Source of the DNA: Epiperipatus broadwayi
Lineage: Eukaryota; Onychophora; Udeonychophora; Euonychophora; Peripatidae
Reading direction: 5' to 3'
DNA length: 64,000 bases
NCBI GenBank assembly: GCA_028023455.1
Contig: JAQFVV010000142.1
Span: 107,501 to 171,500 of the forward strand
Notes under the pieces: generated by a model
Told to the model about the DNA's origin: nothing
Databases searched by the model: none
What the model saw: the letters and a program-made list of their open reading frames with translations, nothing else
Translations under genes and position numbers: made by a program
In this document: positions 44,842 through 57,790 of the stretch, one piece after another
Layout of the letters: each line of letters begins with the position of its first letter
Numbering within the stretch: the first letter of the stretch is position 1

Positions 44842-45546
44842 TGAGACCAACAATATGCAATAATTTATTGCTTGCAAAAAAATGTTAGGAATAGAATATT
44901 GGAAAAAACAAAAACAAAACATATATTAAATTACAAATGCTAACTAATAATAAATAAAATAAATAACTTTTATATTTTCAAATGAAAGATTTTGCAATTA
45001 ATAATTAATAAAAAAGAATTATATTAACTGGTAGGGTGTGTGTGCATCTGTCTTTCCATTAATCCAGAGGTCTATTAATGACTGAGCTATTAGCAATTTC
45101 TATGGCAAATAAATAATGTTATTGCAAGATGGATATTCTAAGTGATAATTAGAAATATGAATGAGTGTGAAGATGTGAAATGATGTGAATGGGCATGCAC
45201 TCACACATACCAGTTAGATCTTGGAATGGAAATAAACAATAGATTATAAAATTAATTAACAAGCACTCATCATGGTCTTACAGACAAACAATACTTATTC
45301 CCACTGGTTGAGCTTTCATACCAACAATTTCTAATACAATCCATTCCCCTCTCCCACTATTATATATACATCAAAACAAAATTTTAATAATTGGTACAAT
45401 CCAACTAACATCCTAAAAACTTTTCAACCGAATTATACATTAAGTTATATCACAATTCATTTTTTTTCTGATTAGGTATCCTTGATCACTATTGGCACAA
45501 TGTGAACTTCCCACATTCCTTCATGGTGCCAGTCTGGAAGGTCACA
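44842..45546. mobile_element. TG...CA element of 705 bp between TA runs
   Basis: Starts TGAGACCAACAATATGC after (TA)n and ends GGAAGGTCACA before (TA)n. On the - strand it begins TGTGACCTTCC, similar to other TGTRACC ends in the window. No coding frame. Possibly a small solo LTR. Confidence 0.45.
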
Positions 45547-47410
45547 ATATATATATATATATTGAAACAGACAGATCGAAGAACCGATCTTCGTTTCATG
45601 TGTTTTAAGTACGGTAATTCGAACCACTATCTGCCCGCAGTGAGATTTGTCTATTTTCAGTCATAATAAAAAAAAAATTAGTTATATATTTTAAGTTTTG
45701 TAAATCAATATGTAAGATTCCGTATATAAATGTCGCAAACCATGAGATAATATTCGTGTGTGCATGGTTTGTGGATTTATATCAATTTAATTTAAAGTTC
45801 ATTGCGGGCGTATTTGTTTGAATTTTAGTTTTTTTAAAATTGTACAAAGTCGTTTAAAAATACTGATCAAAAGTCACATTCCTTTGATCAGTGTTTTTAA
45901 TTAAAATCTAAATTACACAAATGTACAGAGTAATTAAATTGTATTCGAAATTAGATAAGAAATGTAGATTTGTAATTACCGTGTCAATTTAAAAATTGCG
46001 TATCAAAGTAAAAGGACAATGGGAACGGATAATTAATGTTGTATGGTCAAGCTGGATGGCTGGAAGCTAGAGAAAGTAGGAGGAGCTTAAACACAAAAAC
46101 CAGGCGGAAAAGTCAATCGTGGCCATCTTAGAGAAAAACGGATTCTAACTTTTGACGTGGTTGAGAGAGGTAGTCTTAAGACAGCACTGCAGCTGTTAGA
46201 GTAATTCCTATAATTTTGTTAAGAAGCTTACCTGTAAACCGCAATGTTGATGGGCTAAGTGACAGGAGCTGATCTCTGTCCTGCCAAATTGAATCTTCGT
46301 GCCGCTGACTGATCATGTTGTATGTGCTTCATAGTTTCCAGCTTCCAATCTCCAAATTGACAATGCCTTGCAAATAACTTTCAAAATGCGCGCCTACGTT
46401 CGTCGGAAATATCAATCGGGAAAAGCCAAGCCGGATGAAGAAAGAAGAGTAACTGTGTTACACGAACTTTTAACTTTCTCCCGAGCTTAATGTTATCAAT
46501 CAAATAAATTACATGTAAGTTTTTATGTCGTTTATAATGCTATTGTTTAACCTGTCAGTAAATTTTCTTTTCTTTTAGTCCTCCGCTCTAGTCTTTCGAA
46601 TAATTTATATAAATTGTAATTAATCGTACTAATTCTTTAAATGAATGCATTTATGTTTTTTTTGTGTTGCGTATTCCATAAACAAACGATGCCAATAGTA
46701 ATATTTCCCAACTCTGTGTAAACTAGTGTACAATAATGATCAAGTTATTTTAAAAGTAATTTCGTTTTCTGAATTAAATATTCTTTTATATTTCGAGTTG
46801 GTAAATGTTAAATCCTTTTTTTTTTATTCTATTTTAAGCTGTCATATCGTTGCAATCTAAGGTTCAATTTTAAATATATATATTGATTTCAAAGTGTTAT
46901 ATTAATGTCATGTATGATTATGAGAAATAAGTCACTGTATAATTTGATACTGTCGCTACCGCCTGTCAACCTGGAGGGTTAGGGGTTTCAGAGTAAATGT
47001 AATTTATTATTGTTTTCGCGGTCAGTTTAATTCCGCTATATTTTATTGGGATAAGGACCTCGGCCTGTGGCGTAGAAAGAGACGAACAGATTCCCGGTTT
47101 TGTATAATTTCTTTTAAAAACCCACTTCAAGTACTCGTCCTTGATGTCTGTGGCAATGCCTTCCCTTCGCTGAAGTTAGCGTCTCGCCATACTACCATTG
47201 GGGAATGAAAGCAGTTTCTTTCCCAGGTAATCTCTTGGATCACCGGGTTCGAAAGGATCCCGGCTGGTTGTCGTGTCCCGGAGCTACTTGGGGGCATTAA
47301 GCCTTGTCAAAGTACAAGCTGCCTGGTATTCCGTTAATGCACCGCAAGTGATTACTGTAGGGCTCTTGAATATAGGCAACCACCAGTACATCTATCTTCC
47401 ATGCTGTATT

Positions 47411-47419
47411 TATATAAAA
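47411..47419 (+). promoter_or_regulatory. TATA box of the 45563 LTR
   Basis: TATATAAAA in a GC-richer context, followed about 45 bases later by AATAAA. This is the spacing seen between LTR promoter and poly(A) signal when R is short. Confidence 0.5.
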
Positions 47420-47462
47420 CCACATCCAACTGTTCGCCTACGTAACGGCTCGAGTCGATTCG

Positions 47463-47468
47463 AATAAA
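47463..47468 (+). terminator. Poly(A) signal candidate of the 45563 LTR
   Basis: AATAAA just downstream of the TATA box, as expected for the R region. Confidence 0.35.
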
Positions 47469-48403
47469 ATAAGTTAATAAAAAAAACCTGTAGATAAATA
47501 TCTTTTCAATGCTCAAATACTCTTATTCTCTTAACCACTCGTCAATCATTTAAATACACAGCTATTGGCATGAGTTTGTTCACTAGATAAAATGATCGCT
47601 AAAGACTAGTAGCTAAATACAAGAGGATTCATTGAAGTCTTACCGTACTGTTGAACGCTATATTTATATGTTTCCATTTTTCTTATTAAACACTTTATTT
47701 AATCTACTTTTTGTGTCCTCCACCTTATTACTCTCTAAATCTAGGTAGCCACGTACTGTCTGTATTGGCAACTTAAATATATACGTTACATGAATGACCG
47801 TTCCAATATCTAGAGTATAATAAATATAGAGATCATTAACTGTAAGAATTAGTCTATGTTCTGAGCTGAGCTAGAAAAGGGATAACCCCATGCTGTTATA
47901 AAGTCATCATCGGTTGGTCATACCGGGGTTTGGGTTTGAATTCAGTTGGCGTTTTGGAATTTATTCTTAAGCGTGGGCTGGGTTTGAACTCGGGTACTGT
48001 GTATGAGTAAGCGTGGTGGATTTATACCGGTACAATATATATATATATATATAAGGAATAAATAATGTAAGAATATCTTTACAATTTGAACCTTGTCACT
48101 CACTACCAGATCTGAATTATTTTTTTAAACCAACTAAATATATATTTTTAGTTATAAATATATATAAAAACACAAACACATACATAATTTTACAACACAA
48201 TTATGTAATTAAAGTGTTAAATTTTTTTTATCATAATAAAAAATTTAAACCCTATGCAGGAGAGAAATTGTAAGGGTTACTTACAATCTTGTCAACCTCA
48301 CTAATTTAAGTAACAAATCAAAACATAAACTGAAAAATATAAGTGTAAGTTTATGAATAGTAAATACATTATTTTTTAAATACTTATATATATATATATA
48401 TAT

Positions 48404-48436
48404 ATTTTGCAGGTTCATCTGTGTTAAAAAATTTAA
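48404..48436 (+). mobile_element. Scrap of the PLE terminal repeat
   Basis: ATTTTGCAGGTTCATCTGTG followed by TTAAAAA matches the outer end of the left arm of the PLE at 10382..11165 with few changes. It sits directly after a (TA)n run, as the full copy does. Confidence 0.6.
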
Positions 48437-48451
48437 ATATTGATATATATA

Positions 48452-49770
48452 TATATTAAATGGCTAAATGATAAAGATGTACCAGATGATTGGAAGAATG
48501 CAGTAATAATATTAATATTTAAAAAAGGTGATAAAGAAGATGTTAGAAATGAGAGATCTATCAGTCTTTTATCAGTTTTATACAAATTTTTTACCAAGAT
48601 AATTATAACTCATCTACAGAGAACATTGGATTTCCACCAACCAAGAGAACAAGCTGTATTTAAAAGTGGGTTCAGTACAGTAGATTATATTCAGGTATTG
48701 AGACCAAGTTATAAGAAGAACAAATGAATATAAGTTGCCATTTTGCTTTGGATTTGTAGATTATGAAAGGCGTTTGTTTCTATAAACATTTCTTCAGTGA
48801 TTAAAGCATTGGATCACCAAGGTATAGATCCAGGATATTGTCATATTTTAAAGAATATTTATAAAAATCCAACAGCAACAATTAGATTACATAATGATAC
48901 TAGGAAAGTCAACATTGAGAAGGGTGTAAGACAGGTTGACTCCATATCTCCAAAACTTTTTACAGTAGTGCTGCAAGAAGTATTTTGTGGATTAAAATGG
49001 GAAGCTAAAGGAGTGAAAATAAGATTTTGTAGATGATGTAATTGTTTTTGCAAATAATGCTTTAGAGCTGCAGGAAATGTTGTAGGAGTTATCAAATGTA
49101 AATAGGAAAGTAGGACTAATGATAAATGTCAAAAAGGCTAAAGTAATGTTTAATGGATTTTCTCAAAATATGAAAATAAAGATTGATTATCATGAGTTAG
49201 AAGAATTTAACAGCTACAAATACTTTGGTCAGATTATTAATGGAAACATATGGGTGAAATTAATCATAGAATTAAATTTGATTGGAGTGCCCTAGGAAAT
49301 ATGCCTATGTGTTTGAAAAGGAAGGTTTTTAATAAATGTGTTTCACTAGTTCTTACTTATGGATTTAAGACTTGGACACTTAATAGAAGAGCAATACATA
49401 AATACTTAGAATTCAGACCACTCAAACAAGTATGGAGAGATGCATGTTGGGAGTAACAAGAAGAGATTGAAAATGCAATATATGGATAAGAGAACAAACA
49501 AGTGTTACTGTCCTCATTGAAAATATTAAAAGACTAAAGTGGAGTTGGATTAGACATATTCCTAGAAGAGATGATAATAGATGGACAATCGAGATCTTAA
49601 ATTGGATTCCAAAAGACTGTAAAAGATCCAAAAAGAGACCACATGTGAGATGGATAGATGAAGTAAGATAGTGTGCAGAGGTGATGTGGTGAAGAGAAGA
49701 TAAAGATAAAAGAAGATGGATTGAACTTGGAGAGACCTTCATCTTGCATTGGATTGATAATGGTTGATGA
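48452..49770 (+). pseudogene. 5'-truncated RTE-type reverse transcriptase with frameshifts
   Basis: The first frame (to 48727) reads WKNAVIILIFKKGDKEDVRNERSISLLSVLYKFFTK then FHQPREQAVFKSGFSTVDYIQ, the finger motifs of RTE-like reverse transcriptases. A frameshift follows, then FVDYE, then (48797 onward) IKALDHQGIDPGYCHILKNIY and NIEKGVRQVDSISPKLFTVVLQEVF. The catalytic box reads FVDD near 49025 in a shifted frame, then VIVFAN. Further blocks: YFGQIING, LTYGFKTWTLNRR, DDNRWTIEILNWIPK, RPHVRWIDEVR and WIELGETFILHW. No endonuclease domain precedes. The order is complete from the fingers to the RTE C terminus, ending near a TGATGATGAT tail. Several stops and frameshifts make it inactive. Confidence 0.88.
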
Positions 49771-49895
49771 TGATTTATTACACTTAAAGATTAAACTATA
49801 AAACATTATTCAATTCAAATAAATAATTGTAAATGGTTATTTTAGATAATTCATATATACATCTATAAAGAGATTATTTTATAAATCATTTATAT

Positions 49896-49905
49896 AGTCA
49901 ATTTA

Positions 49906-49963
<58 letters not shown>

Positions 49964-49973
49964 TAAATTGACT
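49896..49973. repeat. Perfect palindrome around (AT)n
   Basis: AGTCAATTTAAATAAT, then (AT)n, then ATTATTTAAATTGACT. The whole 78 bases can fold on itself. Confidence 0.9.
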
Positions 49974-50487
49974 AACCTTAATAATGAAGAACTAAACTTG
50001 GAGACAAGCTTAGGTCATTCATATCTTAGCAACTAAACACAAAGGAAATAAAATTTAGAATCCTATTTGAATTATTAATTATAATAATTTCAACAATAGT
50101 CGAATGAGAAATGGTGAAATCAAATTGTATATTTAAAACATGCTACCAGAAGTCGATTCTATTATAAAAACTGGATCAAATAATTTATAAATTAATTCTA
50201 TTTTTTGCCAATGAACTGGCCAGTATAGTCATTTTGCTGTGTTCTAATTCTGAACATATTAAAAGATGGATCAATAATTTGAATAAATCTTATTAATACA
50301 ATTTTTATTAGAAAGGAACTACAATTTCACTCAAAAAAGAGTGAATAAATTACTCTTTAGTATTGTTAATTATAATTTCAAAACGAAATTATATATATAT
50401 ATTATTTATTAATTAAAGGAATTCATAATAAGATCATTCTAAATTGGAATCATATATAAGATAAATTTTTGTCAAAAATTATTCATA
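49974..50487. other. AT-rich DNA, no gene recognised
   Basis: Nothing supported. Confidence 0.5.
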
Positions 50488-50489
50488 TA

Positions 50490-51325
50490 CACCTGGGTCT
50501 CTTTTTACGCGGACTTATTTAACACGATTTTGAAGTTACGTGATTCGTGTTTCACCGGAAGTCGATTTCCGATAATGCGCTATTACTTTAAATAATAAAT
50601 TTCACGCACTTACATTATATTGAAAGTAATAGCACATTATTGGATTTCGACTTTCATCTTAGTAATTTCAATATTTTCAGTGCTTTATAATAGTAAGATT
50701 TTATGCAATAATCATGATTTCCACATTTTATGTATACACATATTAAATTTTACAATATTATAATGTAAATTTGTTCAAACATTGTGCATGTTAATTTTGC
50801 ATTTTAAATCACATTCTGTTTTTGCTTTTTAAAAAAGAATGTAATCAATTATTATTTTCTTATTAATGACACTAATCATTAACATGCTCTTAAATTCCGA
50901 GAGCTAAATGGTTGTATGTCTGGATATCGCGAGCTTCGTAAACAATTAATAAAATCATTGTCTCAAAGATTACCAGAAAATCATAATAATTAAAACATGT
51001 ATAAAAAAATGTAAATTACCGTACTGTAAATTATGCATAAAAATATATTATTTTGAATAAAATTAAATATTATTGTTAAAAAAAGTTTGCCTTGTATCAA
51101 TTTTTTTCAAATTTGAAATTTTTTATTAGTCATATTTTGTTTCCTTATTTTTTTTTGCATGAATTTTAAAATAATTTTATGTTGGTGCTTTGCTTTTACG
51201 CGAATTTTGAAAAATCACAGACCGCACCCCCCCTTTTTCAATGTAAGTTACGTCTATTTTTGCACGATTTCATTTGCACATGTTTTCTGAGGAACCTATC
51301 TATCACATAAAGTGAGGCCTAGGTG
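50490..51325. mobile_element. Tigger/pogo-like MITE, TA target duplication
   Basis: TA at 50488..50489 and 51326..51327 flank terminal inverted repeats CACCTGGGTCTCTTTTTACG and, reversed, CACCTAGGCCTCACTTTATG. The left end continues GCGGACTTATTTAACACG and AAGTTACGTGATTCG, resembling Tigger-type ends. No transposase frame. A related copy in reverse orientation is at 62161..63122. Confidence 0.75.
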
Positions 51326-51327
51326 TA

Positions 51328-52222
51328 TGTAAATTAAATTATATTAAGAAGTTAATCAGTATATAAAATGTGTCATCATGAAAAATACCATTTTTTGCCT
51401 TAGGATTGAATGCTAATTGTTTGATCTAAAAATAATGTAATTACTCATTCCTACTCGAATGCATAACTTATATTCGTACTTCATTTATATAATTAAAAAT
51501 GCAACTTCAATTTATGTCAAAATAATTATAGAAAAAGATGTTAACATCACATAAGAGGAAGAATTCTGAACAACAAAGTATATTAATTGACTCACCAAGA
51601 TTGTTAACCAAGAAATAAAAAACTTTATCTTTAATGAACATTAATAACTTTATCCTTAATGGGCATTATTTTATAAATTATGGAAATGAATAGGGTAATA
51701 TAATAAACTGTTAATATATTTTATCATTGTGTGTATCATCATCTTCAGACATCTAATTTTATTTCCTTTGCTTCCAAAATCTGTTTATGTTGAAATAACC
51801 CATTTAAGAAAGTTGTTAGATGAAGAGAAATGAAAAGATCATCGATTTAAATATGTTTTTTAAAAATAAAATTTAAGACTTTCCCTTAAAGAAATTTGAC
51901 AGAACAGAAATTTTGTTTATTACTAACATAATTTACTTAGTAATATTTGTTTATTATTCTTTGTGTAAATGATTAATATCCTTGGGTGAAAGATATTTTA
52001 TTTCATAATAATGATTACACATAGAAGGGGGTTCTTATAAAATTAGAATTCCTATACATGGATTGGATAATATAAAAAAACCTCATTTATACATACAATG
52101 TTAATATTAAATTTAGATAGTTAGTATAATTATAATTTTTTTTTGTTTTAAATACATAAAAAAATTCATTTATTGTTTTATGATTTATTAAAATTTGGTT
52201 GTTTTATAATACATATCGGTAC
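51328..52222. other. AT-rich DNA, no gene recognised
   Basis: Nothing supported. Confidence 0.5.
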
Positions 52223-52398
52223 TTGGGTATTATTTCTGCAACCAAGGAAAGATAGGATGACTTTTCACATTTGTATCAATACACTGCTAACTTTTTAATG
52301 ATGTTATTTTGGCAATATAAAACATTAAAAAGTTAGCAATGCTTTGATACAAATGTGAAAAGTCCTATCTTTCCTTGGTCGCAGGAATAATACCCAAT
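52223..52398. repeat. Inverted repeat, arms of about 77 bp
   Basis: Left arm 52223..52300 and right arm 52323..52398 pair almost completely around a 22-base spacer. Shared blocks are TTGGGTATTATT, CCAAGGAAAGATAGGA and TTTTCACATTTGTATC. A hairpin MITE of unknown family, or an RNA hairpin. Confidence 0.8.
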
Positions 52399-53423
52399 AG
52401 TTGTAGAAAAATACACAAAAATTAATATTATAGGAGATATACATATACTTGTATGCAATATAGATGGGCACAAACAACCAAATTTTCACACTTTATTCTA
52501 TCAATTTTAAAAAATGTTTACAAATAAAGCCATACATGATATGGTTTCCTGCATGAAATTAAGCCAACACAAATATATCTTTCTATAAGTCAAAAAGAAA
52601 CTATTCAATGAAATATACACTTTCACAGCTGGCTCTCTCAAACTAAATAGAATTGGTTGATTTTCAACAAAGAATAATACAAAAATTTGTACAGTTTTTA
52701 AAATCACATCACAAAACATTAAACATACACACAGAGAATACTTACTGAAATCTGAAATAGAACATCTGGTGTAGTTGAAATCTTGGAATGAAATTCTTGC
52801 ATACAAAATGGCAATTGGCAGCCTCCTTCCAGCCCTTCCTCCTTCTCTAAAATGGTTGTAGAGCATGTGATTGCCCAATATATGACATAAATGGAATTTA
52901 ACCAAGTAATCAGAATAAACAAATGACAATTTCTTTTTTTTAAATGTTAAAAAAAGAAAAAAAAAAAAAGGAAACAGCAGTAATAACAATATCAACTTAT
53001 TTATTCAATTAGTAAAGAAAAAAAACTGTAGATTGCAGCACTTTCAGCAGAAAAGTCAAGGTATTAATTGAATTAGAAAAATAGAATAGCTAATAATAGT
53101 GTTTATAAGCACTTATTATGAACAAATACCTATCAGAGCAACTATAGTGTTATGATAAAATCTCTTTAGATTTTATAAAGTTAAAGATAATATTGATAAA
53201 TAGAGTAGTACTTTTGCCAAATTAAAAAAAATTAAATAAAAGAGATTATTTTAAGAGATTATTTGTATTTGAGTATCTGAGAAAAGGGAAATGTAGTTCA
53301 AAGAAACACATATCTACATCTAGTATAGTTTGAAGAGAATTTTTTTTTATCTGGACTTGAACAATTAATATAATTTTATCCAAAGTACAAATCTCTGACC
53401 TTGAACTATATAGATGTTAGCAA
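52399..53423. other. Unassigned DNA with one exon-like block
   Basis: A less AT-rich block at 52746..52846 is bounded by splice-like signals on the - strand (see findings). A 162-codon - strand frame spans it (52507..52995) but resembles nothing known. Confidence 0.4.

Positions 53424-54634
<1,211 letters not shown>

Positions 54635-54716
<82 letters not shown>
54635..54716. repeat. (AT)n microsatellite
   Basis: About 80 bases of uninterrupted AT. Confidence 0.97.
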
Positions 54717-54719
<3 letters not shown>

Positions 54720-57539
54720 AAAAGGCATCAGTACATCAAATAGGCATATTAACCTACTCTCAGACTATTTGTTTATTGTTTCCTCATGCCTGGTTAATAT
54801 CTCAATTCCGGAATATATTACAAGAATATTGGTATAAACTAATAATTAATAATACAATGTTTACTTTGTACATGATATATATAATAATATTCATACAAAT
54901 AAAAAGAAAAAATTAAAAATGATACATGCAATTATACTCTTTAGACATTACACACACAAATCTATTATTGAAGCAAAAAATAGTTTATAGTCTTATCAGT
55001 TTCTTTACAATTGTAATAATTTCAATTACCTTTTGTTTTGAAAAATTAAATGTTTCATTTTTTTGAAGTTATTTATCAGCTGAACTCAGACTATGATAAT
55101 CAAAGAAATTCTAGCTTGAAGCTTTAAGATAGTTCAAAATTGGTGAATTCATATGCTAGGAGTAATAGACTAACAATCACATTACACAGCTGGTTTTAAG
55201 TTTGATTCATAATAGTAAATTAGTTGATAAATCTGTTTTTGTTTTTGCTATAAAGGCAGCATGCATCTGATAACTTCTGTGGAAACAATAAATATTCTTC
55301 GATAGTGACACACTTTAAAATCTTGCTGCATGTAATAGGCTTAGGTTTTCAGATTTTTTTTTAGGTGACCCTTGATGAAAGTTTGAAATGAACACACATC
55401 TTTAATTTAGCAATGCATAGAAATGTATCCAAACAGTAACTGTAGTGGTTCATTGATGCAAGAGAGTCTATATTATCAAGTATTCTCCTTTGTTAGTACA
55501 CTATGTTTGCTTCATTGTGTTGACAACACTTTTTTAAAAAATGTAATATTATTCTATTTTTAAAATTTTTATGCCATTTCTTTGTGCCTATGCATTGACA
55601 TTGTTTTTTGAAAGATATTTTCTTATCATTCAAACATCTTCTGACATGGCCAGTGATGTATACATTCTTGGCTTCTTTTTTAGTTAATTTTATTTCTAAT
55701 TCTGGTTACATTAAAAAAAAAATCTCAGTCATATATTAATCTTAATTCACCACTAATTAAATCTTATTTTCTACATAAATTAATATTTTTCCATACACTT
55801 TTTTTTTAATTTTTATTACCTGGTTTTTTATTTTTATTTTAAAAAATATAACAATATATTTTGTAATTCATGATTAATTAAAAAAACTTTTTTTAAAAAA
55901 AATTATTGATTAACTTTGTTAAACAACTGATTTATTCAATTCAAAAGTTATGCAGTTCATTCAATTTCTAGGTTTAAAGTCACCATGACAAGATAGCTGA
56001 AGATAGTTCTTATAAAAATGTTATTTTTATAATCCAATAAAAATTTAGGATATTAAGCACCATAATTTCTTACAGTGCATCATATGCATTCAGTCATTTA
56101 TCAGTTTGTTTATTTTAACCAATGTGAGTAAGCAAATTGTCTTCATTAGGATAATGAAATATTTCTATACTGTCTTTGATGATCTATTTAAAATGTTTTT
56201 GGCATTAGCAGTTCACCACATATTCATTTTTAATCATGGCTATTTGTTTGGAAATACACTAATAGTTGTTCTACTTTAAATCACTTATCTGCATTAGCTT
56301 CAACATTATTTTTCCAATTTTCATGTTTAAAATATGATAAAAAACAAAATGCATTAGTTGAAAAAAACCCTGAAGAGATCAGCATATCCTAGAAACAGCA
56401 AATGATAAAAAGGATAGTTTCATCTCCACTTACTTGATGGATTTTTATCATCATTATATTATTTCATATGATACTTCAAGTGATTTTTGAATAACAGAAA
56501 ACTTCATTTTTTGTGTAGTTTACTAAAAATTAGTGATTATTTTTGCACAACAATATTATATTAATTATCCAAAACCAAAAGAATACTTGTATACATTATG
56601 ACTTTACTCATATATGTTTTATTTTTAAAAATAGAAGATAATAAATTTGACTATAATTCTAACAAAGAAAGTCATGATCATAATGTTACCACTTCTTTTG
56701 AAAGAGATCAGTAAAAATATTCCAAAGATAATGCTAGAAGTGTTTGAGAAATTTTATAATTTATAAATAGAAATTTAAAATTTAATATATAATTTAATAG
56801 ATTTTTGAAAGTTTCAAATTTATTTTTTATTAATTCAATCCCATTTAAAACATCATTTGGATTCAATAAAGAGTTCAATAAATTTTCTTGAGTTTCAAGC
56901 TTTGTTGTGCTTCTGATTTCCATCCAATGACAAGAAAGTTTTTGTTCTCGTTGTGTAACCAATTTACTATTTTTTAATATTTTCAAAGCTTAAATCAGTA
57001 AAGTAAGATTTATGTTTTATTCACCAACCTATTTCTTTCATCCACATTTCATACATGCATTTGTGAAATATATTTCCTGCATGGTTTCTGTATATACAAC
57101 TGACAACTTTCTTTCATTTGTGCTTCCATTCATATGTAAACTAATACTTGAATAAAATATCACACTAGAATTTCAGCACTAGTAGGCTTGAACTCGTGTA
57201 ATGTCTGGATTATGCAATAAATAATAGTAGTTTTTACCTCCATTTAGTTCTATTATTTGGTATACTGCAGTCAGAAAGCAGTTTATTTCTCACATATAAA
57301 GCTATGACAACATTAAAAAAAGTATCTCTTACCTTCTTGGGAGTTCAAACTCAATCAATATGGAGACTGGCAACTGTCCATTTGAAGTGACTATGTTCAA
57401 CCTAATAATCAGATAATTCCAATTGACTATTTATAATACACAGTGGAATTATATATAATGTAATTACAGTAAGTTATTTTCATCTTGATTAATAAAAAAT
57501 TGTAATTACCATTGTTTTGAAGAGTTGTGGGGTGGAGTG
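54717..57539. other. AT-rich DNA, no gene recognised
   Basis: No supported gene. A 92-codon - strand frame at 56708..56986 is low-complexity and unlike known proteins. Confidence 0.45.
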
Positions 57540-57790
57540 TTTTGAAGCCTGTCCATTAAAGTATGAAGATTGACTATCTTAATATAAGCTGAGCTTTGAT
57601 TGTATATATGTGTGGAGATGATAATCTGTGCTAACTGATGAGTACTGGTTTGACATGAAATACGTATATTGGTGATTATTTATCTTTTTGACATGTGTGT
57701 GATCAAGTGTATCAGCAGTATGAGATATCATGGATGGTTGAGAGTCGTGTGAAAGTCTGAGTTCAAACCCTATATATTACATATATAAGT
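57540..57790 (+). mobile_element. Family B fragment
   Basis: Matches the inverted half of the 13-kb copy from GAAGCCTGTCCATTAA to CTGAGTTCAAACCC, and carries a hammerhead. Both ends are truncated relative to the 480-bp unit. Confidence 0.8.
57620..57680 (+). ncRNA. Hammerhead ribozyme, family B, weak stem II
   Basis: GATAATC 57620..57626, GCTAA, CTGATGA 57635..57641, GTACT-GGTTT-GACAT (stem II mostly lost), GAAA, short stem III around TACGTA, TTGGT, GATTATT 57674..57680. GCTAA still pairs with TTGGT using two wobbles. Core intact, stem II weak. Confidence 0.6.

Larger units (their letters stand above)
45563..48034 (+). mobile_element. TG...CA element of 2.5 kb, probable solo LTR
   Basis: Starts TGAAACAGACAG after (TA)n and ends ACCGGTACA before (TA)n. 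Base composition is less AT-rich than the surroundings, especially 46950..47460. A good TATA box (47411..47419) and a poly(A) signal (47463..47468) lie in tandem about 1.85 kb in, consistent with a + strand LTR with a long U3. The small open frames inside do not resemble a known protein. Confidence 0.6.

Noticed and set aside
47273-47467. 64-codon frame in the GC-richer part of the 45563 LTR
   Set aside because: No recognisable domain; it lies over the TATA box and poly(A) signal of the LTR.
52507-52995. 162-codon - strand frame as a gene
   Set aside because: No family resemblance, and the start is a poly-Leu/Phe/Lys translation of A/T runs. Only the short inner block with splice-like signals was kept, as a weak finding.
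56708-56986. 92-codon - strand frame
   Set aside because: Asn/Lys/Leu-rich low-complexity translation without family resemblance.
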